Source: Rhabditophanes sp. KR3021
Taxonomy: Eukaryota; Nematoda; Chromadorea; Rhabditida; Alloionematidae
Direction of reading: 5' to 3'
DNA: 64,000 bases
Assembly: GCA_963281155.1 (NCBI GenBank)
Contig: CAUJLY010000003.1
Span: 1,054,001 to 1,118,000 of the forward strand
Shown here: piece by piece, positions 11,889 to 22,681 of the stretch
How positions within the stretch are numbered: position 1 is the first letter of the stretch
How the letters are laid out: every line of letters begins with the position of its first letter
Notes under the pieces: model-generated
Database searches by the model: none
Told to the model about the DNA's origin: nothing
The model's input: the letters and a program-made list of their open reading frames with translations, nothing else
Translations under genes and position numbers: made by a program

Positions 11889-12455
11889 CTAACGCCGACC
11901 AATACCAACTGCTGAACCATTGGTGTCGAATTTGATGGCGGAAAAGCTTCGGGTAAGGTCTTTTGAAGGAGTTTGGATGTTGAAGCCAAAGATGGCTTGG
12001 ACGTCGGCATCGTCATGACTTAAGCGAATCATATTGCTGTGATCTGAAAATGTGCGTTGAGCTGCAGTACAGGGTTTGATGAAAGGCTTAGCAACAGAAG
12101 TGGCAATGCTTGGAGTCTTACTAAATTTATCAGAATACAATGAACGACTATGAGCCGTACTAAAAGAACTGATTAATCTCTTTTTCATATTCGTCTTGGT
12201 CCCTCTATGCTTATTTTTTGCCTTAGTTGTTATTTTGTTGCTGAATGTGGAGGCAATTTTCGTGTCTCCAGCTCCAACACCATCAAATTGTATCTTGGTG
12301 GTAATAAGACACTTTCCGAAGTAGTAATGATCAAGGATGTCTTGGATCATCAAAGTCAAGGTTTCGATTTGGTTGATAGGAATGACAAACTCCTTTGAAA
12401 TAGGTTGCATCTTATGGCCGAAGTTGGAGTAAACACATTCCCCTGAGGTGGGCAT
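11889..12455 (-). CDS. Unknown protein, downstream gene of P5CR pair
   Basis: A single-exon frame of 188 residues. I start it at 12455 because the sequence just upstream is TTTTTCTATTTAG followed by AAATG, a typical trans-splice acceptor, which makes the earlier in-frame ATG at 12497 unlikely. The first 60 residues are ordered-looking (HKMQPISKEFVIPINQIE, TLMIQDILDHYYFGKC). The rest is basic and Ser/Thr-rich, with a C-terminal RSFSAIKFDTN. No known domain is recognised. It starts 125 bp after the stop of the pyrroline-5-carboxylate reductase gene on the same strand, a spacing typical of nematode operons. Confidence 0.6.
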   Translation of the reverse strand: MPTSGECVYSNFGHKMQPISKEFVIPINQIETLTLMIQDILDHYYFGKCLITTKIQFDGVGAGDTKIASTFSNKITTKAKNKHRGTKTNMKKRLISSFSTAHSRSLYSDKFSKTPSIATSVAKPFIKPCTAAQRTFSDHSNMIRLSHDDADVQAIFGFNIQTPSKDLTRSFSAIKFDTNGSAVGIGRR

Positions 12456-12580
12456 TTCTAAATAGAAAAATGTGTATGTGTTGAAATTAAATGACAAGAT
12501 TCTTTTATTAGAACAAAATTTAGATATTATAAATTAAAATGTTTATGTCATTTCCAAAATTCAAATTACTTTACTTTATT

Positions 12581-13467
12581 CTATTTTGGTGCACCGAGTT
12601 CTTTAGCACGTTGAGTGGAGGCAGTGACAGTTTCGATTAAGATGTTTCTAAAGCCGTGTTTTTCCAGTTCAGCGATTCCAGCAATCGTGGTTCCACCTGC
12701 AGAGCACACTTTGTCCTTTAGGGCCATTGGATGTTCACCTAATTGAAGTATCATTTCAGCAGCTCCATTAAACGCCGAAGCTACGAGTTTGAGAGAATCA
12801 CCCTTGGACAAGCCATTTTTGCAACCTCCATCAGCTAAAGCATCAATGATTGTGAATAGGAAAGCAGGAGCAGATCCCGACAAAACACTCCCAACATTAA
12901 AGTATTTCTCATCAATTTCAACAACTGTTCCAGTACATTCAATTATCTCTTTAATTACAGATAATTCATCGCTTTTCAAGGTTGAGCAAAGCAAAGTTGT
13001 TCCTCTTTGAATTTGACAAGGCAAATTAGGCATAGCTCTAGTAATAGAATAATCAGGGACCGTATTGTTGAAACTACGCCTTAACTGCTCCATCGTGATT
13101 CCTGCCATTATGGAGATAAACTTAATCGGTCCGTTGTGCTTTCCTAGTGAGTTGCCTAATTCTGTGCAAACTTCCTCGTACAATTGAGGTTTGATGCATA
13201 GAAAGACATATTTGGGTTGGACTTTTTTGAACAAATCATCTTTTGAGATGAAGGTATTTGTGAATCCTTTTTGCTTCCAGGCATCGCATGATTTTTGAGT
13301 CCTGACATTAATGCCGATGTTGTCCTTGCTAGTATAACCTAAATAACCATTTACTGCCAATTTTATTAAATTAAGTACATACCAGAAGCGACAACGGCAT
13401 TAACTATGCACGAAGCCATGATTCCTCCTCCAATAAAAACAATATCTATATTATTTGATGATTCCAT
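12581..13467 (-). CDS. Pyrroline-5-carboxylate reductase
   Basis: Exons 13467-13383 and 13338-12581 join to 280 residues. The N-terminus IDIVFIGGGIMA is the Rossmann NAD(P)-binding Gly motif. VFLCIKPQ, ISIMAGITMEQL, RAMPNLPCQI and GSAPAF are family blocks, and the dimer-forming C-terminus has VCSAGGTTIAGIAELE. In most family members this last motif reads S-P-G-G-T-T; here the Pro is Ala. It makes proline from pyrroline-5-carboxylate. The short C-terminus ending RAKELGAPK and the lack of a presequence suggest the cytosolic PYCR3-like type. It is the upstream gene of a close same-strand pair. Confidence 0.93.
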
Positions 13468-14102
13468 CTTGAATTGACAGACTTAAAAGGTCTACACTTT
13501 TTGACAGCTTTTGCAAAACGACTGTCCAACGAGTATAATGTATATATTCTTTTAAAGATCATACTATGGTAAAAGCAATTAATTTATAATCGGCTATGCA
13601 CAAAAGATAATCTTAGTTAACAAAATAAACAGTTTCTTTTAATCGGAAAGTCTGACAGATAATTATTTTTGTATTCCATAATATTACTAAATAAACCTTC
13701 CTTATACACTCCACTACTCCCATAAAAAACACATCCATCCACCACAATCCTCTCCAAAATTACATAATAATTACGAAAAATCCACCATGACACATAAACT
13801 TTTTTTGTCTCTGCTAAAATAACAAGCATCTCCACTCTCGAACTGTCTCTTTCACACAAACAACAAAAAAAATTCATAAAGTAATGACGACTATCATATA
13901 CACACTCACATTTAAATTCAAAGACCTATCCAAATAAATATACTTATTTGCATCGCAATATATATAAATTTGTGGTGTATGCCTACCGAATATGGCAAAC
14001 ACATACACACCATAACTGAATTTATTGTTTTATGGTTTACACGACATTTATTCTTTCTTAGTAAATTTTATGTAATTGATAATAATACACTTTTTTGTAG
14101 TC
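13468..14102. other. Intergenic, divergent promoter region
   Basis: About 630 bp between P5CR (-) and cytochrome b561 (+). An 86-codon minus-strand open frame (13617-13877) shows no domain or start context and is not called. A TTTTTTGTAG acceptor-like site ends at 14100, just before the b561 start. Confidence 0.5.
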
Positions 14103-14935
14103 ATGAGTCTTATGTTCGATTCAGCCCATATTTTGTCTGAAGACAAAAGCAGAAAGTTATTTAGAAATGTATTGATATTTTCGCAAGTTGTAGGTAAGTT
14201 TTGTAGTGAACACGTGGACAGTAATTTATTTTTAAAGGGGTGTTGGCATTTATTTGCGCTGCTGTTTGGATGGGCACATTTGAGGATGGTGGTTACGCTT
14301 GGAATGAAAACCCAGAGAAACAATTCCATTACCACCCAACATTTATGACGATGGGTTTCATTTTCTTGTATGGAGAAGCTCTCGTTGTTTACAGAGCTCT
14401 CAGGTACGAGCCCAAGAGAATAACCAAATTAATCCACATGGCAATCCACTCAATGGTCATAATCTTCGTGATCGTTGCCTTGAAAGCAGCTTGGGACTCA
14501 CACGATTACCACAAAGACGCCCAAGGCAACCTCGACCCACTACCCAATCTGATGTCTCTCCACTCTTGGATCGGCATCACCATCGTCTGTGCTTACTTCC
14601 TTCAATATGCCACAGGCTTCTACACATACTTCTTACCAGGCACTTCCCTCCAAACTCGTCAAGCTCTAATGCCATTCCATCAACTGTTTGGTGTCATAAT
14701 ATTTGTCATTGTCACTATCAATGCCCTCGTCGGCATCTCTGAAAGGGCTGCGTGGAAACATACTTGTTGGACACATGACAAGGAAATGTGCGGCAAACAT
14801 TTCATGTCTAATATGCTTGGTGTATGTATTTTGTTATACTCAAGCTCGATTGTCATGATTGTTATGAACCCAAGATGGAAGAGAAGACCACTACCCGAAG
14901 AGGAGTCTTTGCATAGACTTTCGGATTTCGAATAA
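14103..14935 (+). CDS. Cytochrome b561 domain transmembrane electron carrier
   Basis: Exons 14103-14193 and 14238-14935 join across a 44 nt intron as VVGVLAFICAA to about 262 residues. The start follows a TTTTTTGTAG acceptor by two bases. The six-helix cytochrome b561 core is clear: HPTFMTMGFIFLYGEALVVYR, KLIHMAIHSMVI, a SHDYHKDAQGNLDPLPNLMSLHSWIG loop with His, and FHQLFGVIIFVIV. The repeated His residues fit the four heme ligands of two b hemes. Family members pass electrons from cytosolic ascorbate across vesicle or plasma membranes, or act as ferric reductases. It is close to the known nematode form in loop length. The C-terminal tail is short and charged. Confidence 0.93.
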
Positions 14936-15099
14936 AACAAACAAATACAAAATGGAAGATCTCATCAAAAAAATTTATTAAAAAGGCAGATGGGGTTAAT
15001 TAAATTGGTTAAATATTATATATAAGATATTTGTGATTTTGTTTGAAGGAATAAAGTTCTTTTGCTTGAGGTATCTTCATTCCAGAGTAGCTAGTGCTC

Positions 15100-15932
15100 T
15101 CAAATACCGTTGGATTGGTGAGAGCTTTTAATTTTTATAATTAATAGAAGCGCAATCCCGATCATTGAGAAATCTCCTCTTTGATTGTCTTTTAGATTGT
15201 GGTGCAATTTAGCAGTTGGCACTGCATCTGTTGTTTCCATTGGCAATTTTTCCTCCTCATTCAAAATCCACCTTTGAAGCGCTTCTTTGCTGCAGACCTG
15301 CAAAAGTTGTATTATTGGTCTGTTATTTTCATAAACCTTACAGAAAGGTCGTCTTTATCTGCTTCATTTGACTGATGGCCATGGTAGGTTAAAGAAGCTC
15401 TACCATCAGTACAATCCGCACACTCGTAGTTGCGTATTTGAAGAGTAGCTTACACCAATATTGCAGGTGATATGCCGTCTATTCTTGCAACCATCCCAAA
15501 GCAAGGGAGGATTAGGAGTCAAGCTTGTTCCACTTGAAGTTCCAACTTTTTCTTGGGTGGCGGGAGGAATTTTCTTTTATCTTGTCTCCTCATTTTTAAG
15601 CTTTTACTGTTTTGGTAAGGCTTACAAGAAGTAAAATTAACAGTCGCACTCTTCCAATGTTTGCATCCACTGTCGTTGTAAAATTTGTTAACCTCCAAAA
15701 ATCGAGTTTCCAAACAGACAGTGAACATCCATTGTTCTAACACAATCAAGGCAAATTTAGATAACACAAATACTAATTTAATATTAAATAAGGAAATACC
15801 AAAACCACTCTTGGACCCTTTTCCATCCAACAACCTCCAATCCTTCCACCCGACTTTTTTCCATGCGAGAACCCTCCACGCAAGAGCCTCCTTGCCAAGG
15901 CATACCCTGTAACCAAGACAATATCCAAACAT
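15100..15932 (-). CDS. Cys-containing unknown protein, exon structure unresolved
   Basis: Several minus-strand exon-like stretches lie between 15932 and 15100 in changing frames. They include a segment with EQWMFTVCLETRFLEVNKFY and SGCKHWKSATVNFTSCK, one with LLWDGCKNRRHITCNIG, one with IRNYECADCTDGRASLTYHG, and a last exon from a TTTTGCAG acceptor (VCSKEALQRWILNEEEKL) ending in a hydrophobic SMIGIALLLIIKIK tail. Paired Cys and a C-terminal hydrophobic tail suggest a secreted, membrane- or GPI-anchored protein. I could not join all parts in one phase with good splice sites, so exons are missing from my model or the gene is damaged. Family not recognised. Confidence 0.4.
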
Positions 15933-15966
15933 ACATATATTGACAAATAATTTATCTCATCAAAAA

Positions 15967-16695
15967 ATGGGCTTTTCCCTTGCTATCATATGTTTGTCCT
16001 TAAGCTACCTTCCTTATGTATTTTTATTCATGTATTCAGGAATACTAGATCATGTTAATGTGTGGAAATTTTTCCAATCTGCCTTTGCTTATGCTTTGAC
16101 ACAGTTTCTTAAGTTGATGGTTATAGCAACTTTTTTTCCAGAAAGTGATGCGGATCATTTTGACTTGTCGGTGGTAGGTGGAGATTAGGGAAGTTGGATT
16201 AAAATAAACATTTAGGAAATTATGAAATCATCAGTAGATATCTTTGATATGATGGCTTTTCATTTTTTGATCTACTACATCTACAAAACAAAAGGAGAAA
16301 TAGCCGTGTTGGCTTCCGGAATCGGGTGGTCTTTATCGCATGCTGTCACCAATTACTTCATCACCTTCATTTTTATCCACTTTGAATATGTCTTCAATTG
16401 GAAATGGATAATCTTAGCTTGCGAAGTGCAAATCAATTTCATCACGCATCTAACAATAGCTGGCTTAGTCTGGTTGTTTTCAAGGAAAGATATCTCGAAA
16501 GTTGATATCACCACTGTAAGATCAATTTTAGGTTTCTTTTTGTTTCAACATATCATTTATTTGGGCATACAACATTCATTAGATTTGTCTCATTTGGCGG
16601 TTACTATTTTTAAAGGAGTGATAACGGCTGTTTTGATGTATGCTTCTTTGAGAATCTATGCGAGATCTCCACCAAGCAAGAATAAGATTTATTGA
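15967..16695 (+). CDS. TMEM147: TMEM147-like ER membrane protein
   Basis: Exons 15967-16173 and 16216-16695 join to 228 residues, matching the animal TMEM147 length. Key matches are YLPYVFLFMYSG, VWKFFQSAFAYALTQFLKLM, IATFFPE, and across the intron EIMKSSVDIFDMMAF, then ASGIGWSLSHA and FNWKWIILACEVQINFITH. Seven hydrophobic segments are visible. TMEM147 sits in the ER, with nicalin and NOMO, as part of the translocon back-of-Sec61 complex that helps insert multipass proteins. I first thought of APH-1 because of the GxGxxxxH-like stretch, but the rest does not fit. The start ATG is chosen by homology to the family N-terminus. Confidence 0.87.
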
Positions 16696-16783
16696 TACAT
16701 ATACTTTTAAACAAATAAGGATTTTTAATTAAAAGGTGTTTATTATTTTAAGTTTACATATTGGATTTACAAATTTCAAAAAA

Positions 16784-18385
16784 TTAAAGCTTCTTTCCTA
16801 TTCTTTTTCTTACCATGTCATAAAGAGTAATAAAAACAGGCAACAAAATAGGCATGCCGATAGGCAGATAAACTGCGAATTTAGCATCATTGTCAAAATA
16901 AGAGCATCGATGTAAGTGAAGGATCATTAGATACACTTTCAGCTATTTGAGCAGCTAAGGAGACTGTTTCCACATCTAAATGACCAGTAGTTTCGAGTTG
17001 GTGGATTGCTTTTTGGATGAGAGAGATGGCGAAGTTGGTGCGGTTGGCAATGTCTTCGTTGATGACTATGTACTCGATTTTGTCTATTAAGGCTTGAGTT
17101 GATTTGATGTGGTGAATTGATGTGAGAAGGTTGTCAACGAATGCACGAAGGTGGAAGCGTTGCATTTCCCATAATAGTAAGGGCTGGGAGGATTTTTGGT
17201 AAACTGACAGGATGTCTGCCTGCATTCCCAGCAATATCTTCACAGAGCCGAACAAGAACGATGTTACCGTTTTGAGTTCATTTTGATACTCGTCCACTTG
17301 TTTGTGCTGATCGTATAAAACAAGCGGGATTGCCGAACCCCAGGAAGCGGCTATTGTCCCAGGGACGTCTTCTTCCTACAAAATAATTAACAAACGAATT
17401 AATCAAAGAACATTTCAAAGCTATTTACCTGATCGTCAACAAAAACAAACTGCTCATCTGTCTCCAAAATGACCAATTTCAACAATGGCTTCACTGACAA
17501 AGAAGACGAAATATGTTGATCCACCAAAGTCATCAACTTTTCCATCGTTGTTCCTGTATGAATAAAACGTCTACCACTAATGTCGGTTGTGATAAACTGT
17601 TCAATCCCCAAACCATACAAATTCTCAACTGTAATTTTCAACTTAGTTGAATCCTTGAATTTGTCAGCAAATTTGGTGACAGCATTCAGTATGGATCTCT
17701 CCTTGTGCTGATTACTCGATGCTCGCACCGAATTCTTGATGAAAACAATTTGAATATTGTAAAGACGTGCTAATGAAGCAGATTCCCAGATATATTTTCT
17801 TTGAAACTTAGGAGTCATGTAGTCCAGTTGCCTTGAATCCATTGCTTTACCAGCTTCTCTTTTAATCAAGATATCGAGGACATGCGTGTCTAGGAGGACG
17901 TCTGTTATCAAAGCTTTTAGCCTTTGGATGTTTTCAGAAGTGTCTTTTGAAACTTTTACGGCTATGTATTTGTCTTCGCCGAGATAAGCTACGTATTTTG
18001 AGAAGTAAGTCCAATCTTGGTCCTCGATTAAATCGAAATAGATGTTGAAAGAATACCCATCCTTTAAATCAGCACTAGTTTTGATTGCAAATTTGAAGTT
18101 CAGCCCTTCCACTAAGGTGCTATTGTTTAGATCACTTACCAATGAATTTGCTAGGTCTTTGTTCCCATTTCCTTTAAATACAAGTGTAATAGGCAGAGTC
18201 ATTACTTTATTTACATTCAAAACATTCATCGAAGCTCGCTCTGTAGAAGTTGTTTGATACCAAAGTACCAGTGCAATGATCGTCAGAAGAATGTAGTACT
18301 TTTTACAAATCTCCCGATCTACTTTTAATTTAGTGAATAGATTTGATTTTTCAAATAGTTGTTTTAGCTCTTTTTGTTGCTCCAT
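16784..18385 (-). CDS. PIGS: GPI transamidase subunit PIG-S (one-base frameshift near C-terminus)
   Basis: Exon 1 is 18385-17429 and exon 2 starts at 17375, joining VFVDDQ-EEDVPGTIAASWG. The protein has an N-terminal membrane helix (YYILLTIIALVLWYQ), a large lumenal domain, and VPGTIAASWGSAIPLVLY typical of PIG-S. The frame runs into TGA at 16893-16895 after DPSLTSMLLF. Removing one A on the plus strand near 16900 lets the reading continue as YFDNDAKFAVYLPIGMPILL and on to a TAA at 16784-16786, matching the family's second membrane helix. The complex attaches GPI anchors to proteins in the ER. As read, the protein would lack its C-terminal membrane helix. It starts 161 bp after the RARS stop, on the same strand, behind a TTTCCAG acceptor. 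Confidence 0.85.
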
Positions 18386-18546
18386 GTTAATACTTCTGGA
18401 AACAATTAATAAAAATATTCAAAAACATAAAATAAAAAAGGTGAGAACCTTTAAAATGAAGAATAGGTGAAATCAAAGATATATTCTCAAAGATTATAAT
18501 TTAACAAGGCAACATATATTTAGGATATTAAATACGATTCAAGAAA

Positions 18547-20763
18547 TTACATCTTGTCAACGGGATTAAGACCAATGATTTTGAAGCACGAGTCCATAAC
18601 GATCTTGGTAACTTTGCAAAGAGCAAGACGATTTTCATGGAATTCTTTCTTTCCATCTTTGTCAGTTTGAATGATATAGCAATCTTTGTAGAAGTCATTG
18701 AAGACAGTAGCCAAATTGTATGTATATTCGCAAAGTTGATGAGGCAATAGAGTATCCAAACAACTAAGCAAGACATCTGAGAATTTCATGATTTGCTTAG
18801 CCAGTTTGAATTCAGAAGGATGATCAAGGGGGCAATGTCCTGTTTCCAGACACAAATTAAGCTTTGTGCACTTAACTTTCTCGATATCAACGTTACGAGC
18901 AATAGAACAAATTCTGGCATAAGCATACAACAGATAAACAGCTGTGTTTCCCTTATCTTCAAGCATACGATCATAACTGAAAGTATAATCGGAGTTTCTA
19001 TTGTTTGAAAGGTCAGCATACTTGACACATCCGTAACCAACAGATTCCTGGGCAGCAATCATTTGTTCAGGACTCATTTCGTTGTTTCTTCCTTTTTCAA
19101 TTAATTTGTCGGCAGCACGCTTGACAGCTTCATCTAAAAGATCATTCAATTTGATTGTTTCACCGGATCTGGTCTTGAATTTTTTGCCATCTTCCCCGAG
19201 GACCAAGCCAAAGGCGATGTGTTCGATTCTTTTTTCTTTTTCATCGTACCATCCTAAGTCGCGAGCTCCAGCAAAGACAGTTTCCATGTGAAGAGATTGC
19301 CCAGCATCGATCACATAGATGAGCCATTCGCCTTTTTCGACCTCGAGTCTGTGTTGAAGGGCAGCCATGTCACTGGTATCATAAGTATATCCTCCATCTG
19401 ATTTGACTATCGTCAAAGGCACGGAGCAATCAGTAGGGAACAGAACTTTCCTGCCCTCTTCCTCGATCAACTTACCGGTAGCATGCAGTTCAGTGACGAC
19501 TTTGCCCATCAAATCTTGGTAGAAGGATTCCCCACGTTCATTCAATGTAATGTCAAGTCGTTTATACATTTTGTTCAAGCTTCTGCGACTGACATCTGTC
19601 ACGATGGTCCATGCCTTGATGATAGTATCGTCCCTAGATTGGAGTTTGACAACGCACTCATAAGCGCGTGCCTTGAATTCTCCATCTTCGTCAAATCTTT
19701 TTTTGCTTTCTTTGTAGAAGGTTTGCAAGTCTCCTACTTCGGGTGTTTCATTCAAGAAATTAGGAAACTTTTCCTGGAGATGAGCAATCAACATCCCGAA
19801 TTGTGTGCCCCAATCCCCGATATGGTTTAGTCTAAGTGTACTAAAACCAACGTATTCGAGAAGGCGGCAGATGCTTTCACCGATGATTGTTGATCTCAAA
19901 TGACCGACGTGCATTTCCTTAGCAATGTTTGGGGAGGAAAAGTCAATGACGGCGTGTTTTTTCTCGATTTTAGGGATATTGATGCCATTTTGGAGGATAT
20001 TGGCAATTCTTTTTCCAATGAAATCTTTTTTCAAAAATATGTTGAGAAAACCGGGTCCGGCAACTTCCATCTTTTCGATTAAATCATTCTCCGGGACGGC
20101 AGCTTTGATTTTGGCAGCGATTTCAACAGGTTTGAAGACTTGTCCCTTGGCTTTTAAAAGATTCTGGATCACCATAGCTCCATTGAATTGGTAGTCAGCG
20201 AATTTTGGTAGGGTTTCTACAACTGAGTTGACCTCTAAAGTAACTCCTGGAAATTGCTTGGCAACTACTGAGTTGAAGATACTCTTCAATTGAACCAAGA
20301 TCGAATCACCGTGTTCGATGACTTTAACGTAATTCAGTTTCTTTCCACTTTTTTGTGGAGCAGAAAAAGCTTTGACTGGCTTAGCGGGTTTGGCGTCCTT
20401 GCTAGATCCAGCTGCAGCCTCCTTGTTGCCTCCTTTCTTGGTCAGTTCAGCCTCAGCCTTACCGGTACCAGGTGGTGCTTCTCTGTATTTCTTCTCTCCA
20501 AGTTGTGGCCCTCTAGTTTCATTGATTGTCTTTTGCTCAGCGATAGATCTTTTCAACGTCTTGATTCTATATTGGAGCTTCTCGTTGTCAGTGACAGCTT
20601 TCTTTAAGTTGCTGAATCTATCTAAGACGTCTTCACTCATTTTGTCTTGGAGGATGTCTTCGTGCAGCTTAAGGAGCTTTTGGTACTTTGCTGTGCACTG
20701 TTCCAGATTCTTTTCCAAGACACGTTGTTCTTGCTCAGGCTTTAAGGTTGGTTCCGTAGACAT
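18547..20763 (-). CDS. rars-1: Arginyl-tRNA synthetase, cytosolic
   Basis: A single exon of 738 residues. An N-terminal coiled-coil (about 1-80) is followed by a Lys/Ala-rich linker, the Arg-tRNA synthetase N domain, and a class I core with the HIGH-type motif HVGHLRSTIIGES and a KMSKS-equivalent near GKKFKTRSGETIKL. FSSPNIAKEMH, LNHIGDWGTQFGMLI and GYTYDTSDMAAL are hallmark blocks. The C-terminal helical anticodon domain ends INPVDKM-like (IGLNPVDKM), as in cytosolic enzymes. The enzyme charges tRNA-Arg. The coding sequence starts immediately after TTTTTAG, the pattern of a trans-spliced downstream operon gene, 175 bp after the RPB8 stop. Confidence 0.97.
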   Translation of the reverse strand: MSTEPTLKPEQEQRVLEKNLEQCTAKYQKLLKLHEDILQDKMSEDVLDRFSNLKKAVTDNEKLQYRIKTLKRSIAEQKTINETRGPQLGEKKYREAPPGTGKAEAELTKKGGNKEAAAGSSKDAKPAKPVKAFSAPQKSGKKLNYVKVIEHGDSILVQLKSIFNSVVAKQFPGVTLEVNSVVETLPKFADYQFNGAMVIQNLLKAKGQVFKPVEIAAKIKAAVPENDLIEKMEVAGPGFLNIFLKKDFIGKRIANILQNGINIPKIEKKHAVIDFSSPNIAKEMHVGHLRSTIIGESICRLLEYVGFSTLRLNHIGDWGTQFGMLIAHLQEKFPNFLNETPEVGDLQTFYKESKKRFDEDGEFKARAYECVVKLQSRDDTIIKAWTIVTDVSRRSLNKMYKRLDITLNERGESFYQDLMGKVVTELHATGKLIEEEGRKVLFPTDCSVPLTIVKSDGGYTYDTSDMAALQHRLEVEKGEWLIYVIDAGQSLHMETVFAGARDLGWYDEKEKRIEHIAFGLVLGEDGKKFKTRSGETIKLNDLLDEAVKRAADKLIEKGRNNEMSPEQMIAAQESVGYGCVKYADLSNNRNSDYTFSYDRMLEDKGNTAVYLLYAYARICSIARNVDIEKVKCTKLNLCLETGHCPLDHPSEFKLAKQIMKFSDVLLSCLDTLLPHQLCEYTYNLATVFNDFYKDCYIIQTDKDGKKEFHENRLALCKVTKIVMDSCFKIIGLNPVDKM

Positions 20764-20938
20764 CTAAAAATGTTACTAATCAAAGCAAACTATTTCACCA
20801 AAATATTAAAGGAATAAGTGAATCCTTGTAAACAATTAAAAAATGCAATCAGATCAATGTATTAATGAATCAAACGAAGAAAGAAAAATTCAACAACAAT
20901 AAAAAAATATTAAAAATATACAGTTTCCCTTGCGTGAA

Positions 20939-21427
20939 TTAATTCTTGACTTTCTTACACATCATGTAGATGGAAGAATCGACTGTGAATCCGGACAAAT
21001 GATCAGGTTCTCCCGTAAGTCTCATCAAAAGACCACCGAATGAAGCATAAGCACTAAGAGATTGTGAGTCTTTTTCGTCGTCATTGTTTAATCTGTATAC
21101 TTTGCCGAACATTACGTAGTCGAAGGGATCGGTGCGAGGGAATTTTTGCTGGAATTTTCAATTATAATGCAATCAAGAAGTATTAAAACCTACAAGTGGA
21201 TCATACTCGTTCTCGTCAACAAGACCATCTTCTCTTAAAGTAGTGCAAATAACAAATCTGAACTTGTCACCCAATCCTAATGGATACAGTTGCGTGTTAA
21301 CATCCAAAATCATGTCCATTTTGAAGGAAGCTCCATCGCAGAAAAGACGAGACACACGGTCAAATTTTTTGCCATCGGGATCAACATTCTTGATGGTGAA
21401 AATGTCGTCGAAGAGAATGCCGGACAT
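20939..21427 (-). CDS. rpb-8: RNA polymerase I/II/III shared subunit RPABC3 (RPB8)
   Basis: Exons 21427-21194 and 21148-20939 join as [17 protein letters not shown] to 147 residues, the family length. Family signatures: [39 protein letters not shown], the end [18 protein letters not shown]. The subunit forms an OB-like fold in all three nuclear RNA polymerases. It is the upstream member of a tight run of minus-strand genes (RPB8, then RARS, then PIGS). Its start is 325 bp from the divergent gene to the right, so the two may share a promoter region. Confidence 0.95.
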
Positions 21428-21751
21428 AGTGTATGGTATTAGGAAAGAAGTTTAGCTTTCTTTAATATAATGCTTTAGTTGGAGAGCAGTTTATTCGCCA
21501 AGATACAGGTGTTCTGTTTGGGACGTTGCGTGGAGTGCAAAAGTAGATTTTGTGGTAGTGTTGATTACTCAAAATGGATAATAATAAGTTAATAAGCAAA
21601 AAAGAACGTATTAATGAATGAATTTGTTTTATGGTTATAGACTGATGCAATAATTTGACTCTTAAAATGATGTTAAGTCTATATTTGTTTTGCAATGTTT
21701 GTACATAATTTAGACGTTTGAATTTTAGCTTTAAAACGACACATCCTTAAC

Positions 21752-22681
21752 ATGTTCAAATTCGTTACGTTTATCGGGCTGATTTTATTTTCAAATGGAA
21801 AGGAAACAGTAGATACCAAAGAGCATGTCACGATGGATTTAATGGCCTATTCAATTCCATATGCCATCCACCAGAACCTAACACATCCTTTGGAATTTGA
21901 TTCAACTTCCAACACAGGCACCTTTTCCTGCTCCACATCAGCCTCTGAAACCGACTGGTTTCCCTTCTCCACCCAAATGTTGACTAATGACTCCTTAGAG
22001 TACATTCAAAAGCAACAACTAGAAGAAAGATGGAAAACACTAGGTAGTATGACTATTTTGGTAAATCAACATATTTAGAATTCATTTTACCTTTTGCAGG
22101 CTGTCAAGTCTTCTGTTATCAATAATACACAAAGATTGATGGTACCTTCTTTTGATAAACAAGAATGGGAGGGGTTTTTTGTTGTTTGTATGAGGCAAAC
22201 TTTGAATTATAGTAGGGCTTTTAATGGAGCTATAAAGTTGTTGGAGGAAGCTGGTGAGAATAATACTATATATGAAGATAAATTAAGGAAGATGTTGTTG
22301 AAGGAATATAGAGGTGGAAAGATGGATTTTATCTTCTTGAGTGGCTTAAAGGAGGATTTTGATGTTTTAAGGGAGAAGCTTGATGTAAAGGGATTTGATT
22401 TGACGACAACTACAACAGCAATTCCACAAACTACTACAACTGAACCTATCCCCCTAAACGAAGTCGAACTTGCCTTAGCAAATGGCGAAGATATCCCGCA
22501 CCTCGAAAAGTCTTCTTTGGCCGGAGATATATACGCTGCATCTTTGTTCATCTTCCTCCTCCTTGCCCTAATTACAATAATTTGCTTAAAGGAAAGAAAA
22601 TTAAAAATCACCAAATCAACTGTTGACACCCTTAAACTGCAACTTGATGTCACTCAACCTTCAGATGAAGGTGTTATATAA
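21752..22681 (+). CDS. Unknown type I membrane protein with Thr-rich stalk
   Basis: Exon 1 (21752-22060) and exon 2 (22100-22681) are joined through a 39 nt intron (GTAAAT..TTTGCAG) as GSMTIL-AVKSSV to 296 residues. There is a signal peptide (MFKFVTFIGLILFSNG), a lumenal part with NCS-type glycosylation sequences, a helical middle (TQRLMVPSFDKQEWEGFFVV, LNYSRAF), a Thr-rich stalk (TTTTTAIPQTTTTEPIP), a transmembrane helix near the C-terminus (AASLFIFLLLALITIICL) and a short charged tail. No family is recognised; it looks like a nematode surface protein. The minus-strand frame in exon 2 is a shadow. Confidence 0.7.

Noticed and set aside
12456..12497. Upstream start (ATG 12497) for the unknown gene after P5CR
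   Set aside because: The sequence between the two ATGs is a pyrimidine-rich acceptor ending TATTTAG, more likely a trans-splice site than coding.
13617..13877. 86-codon minus-strand ORF
   Set aside because: No motif, no start context, low coding likeness; likely chance in AT-rich DNA.
15967..16695. Gamma-secretase subunit APH-1
   Set aside because: Only a loose G-x-G-W-x-x-S-H likeness; the length and several blocks match TMEM147 across the whole protein.
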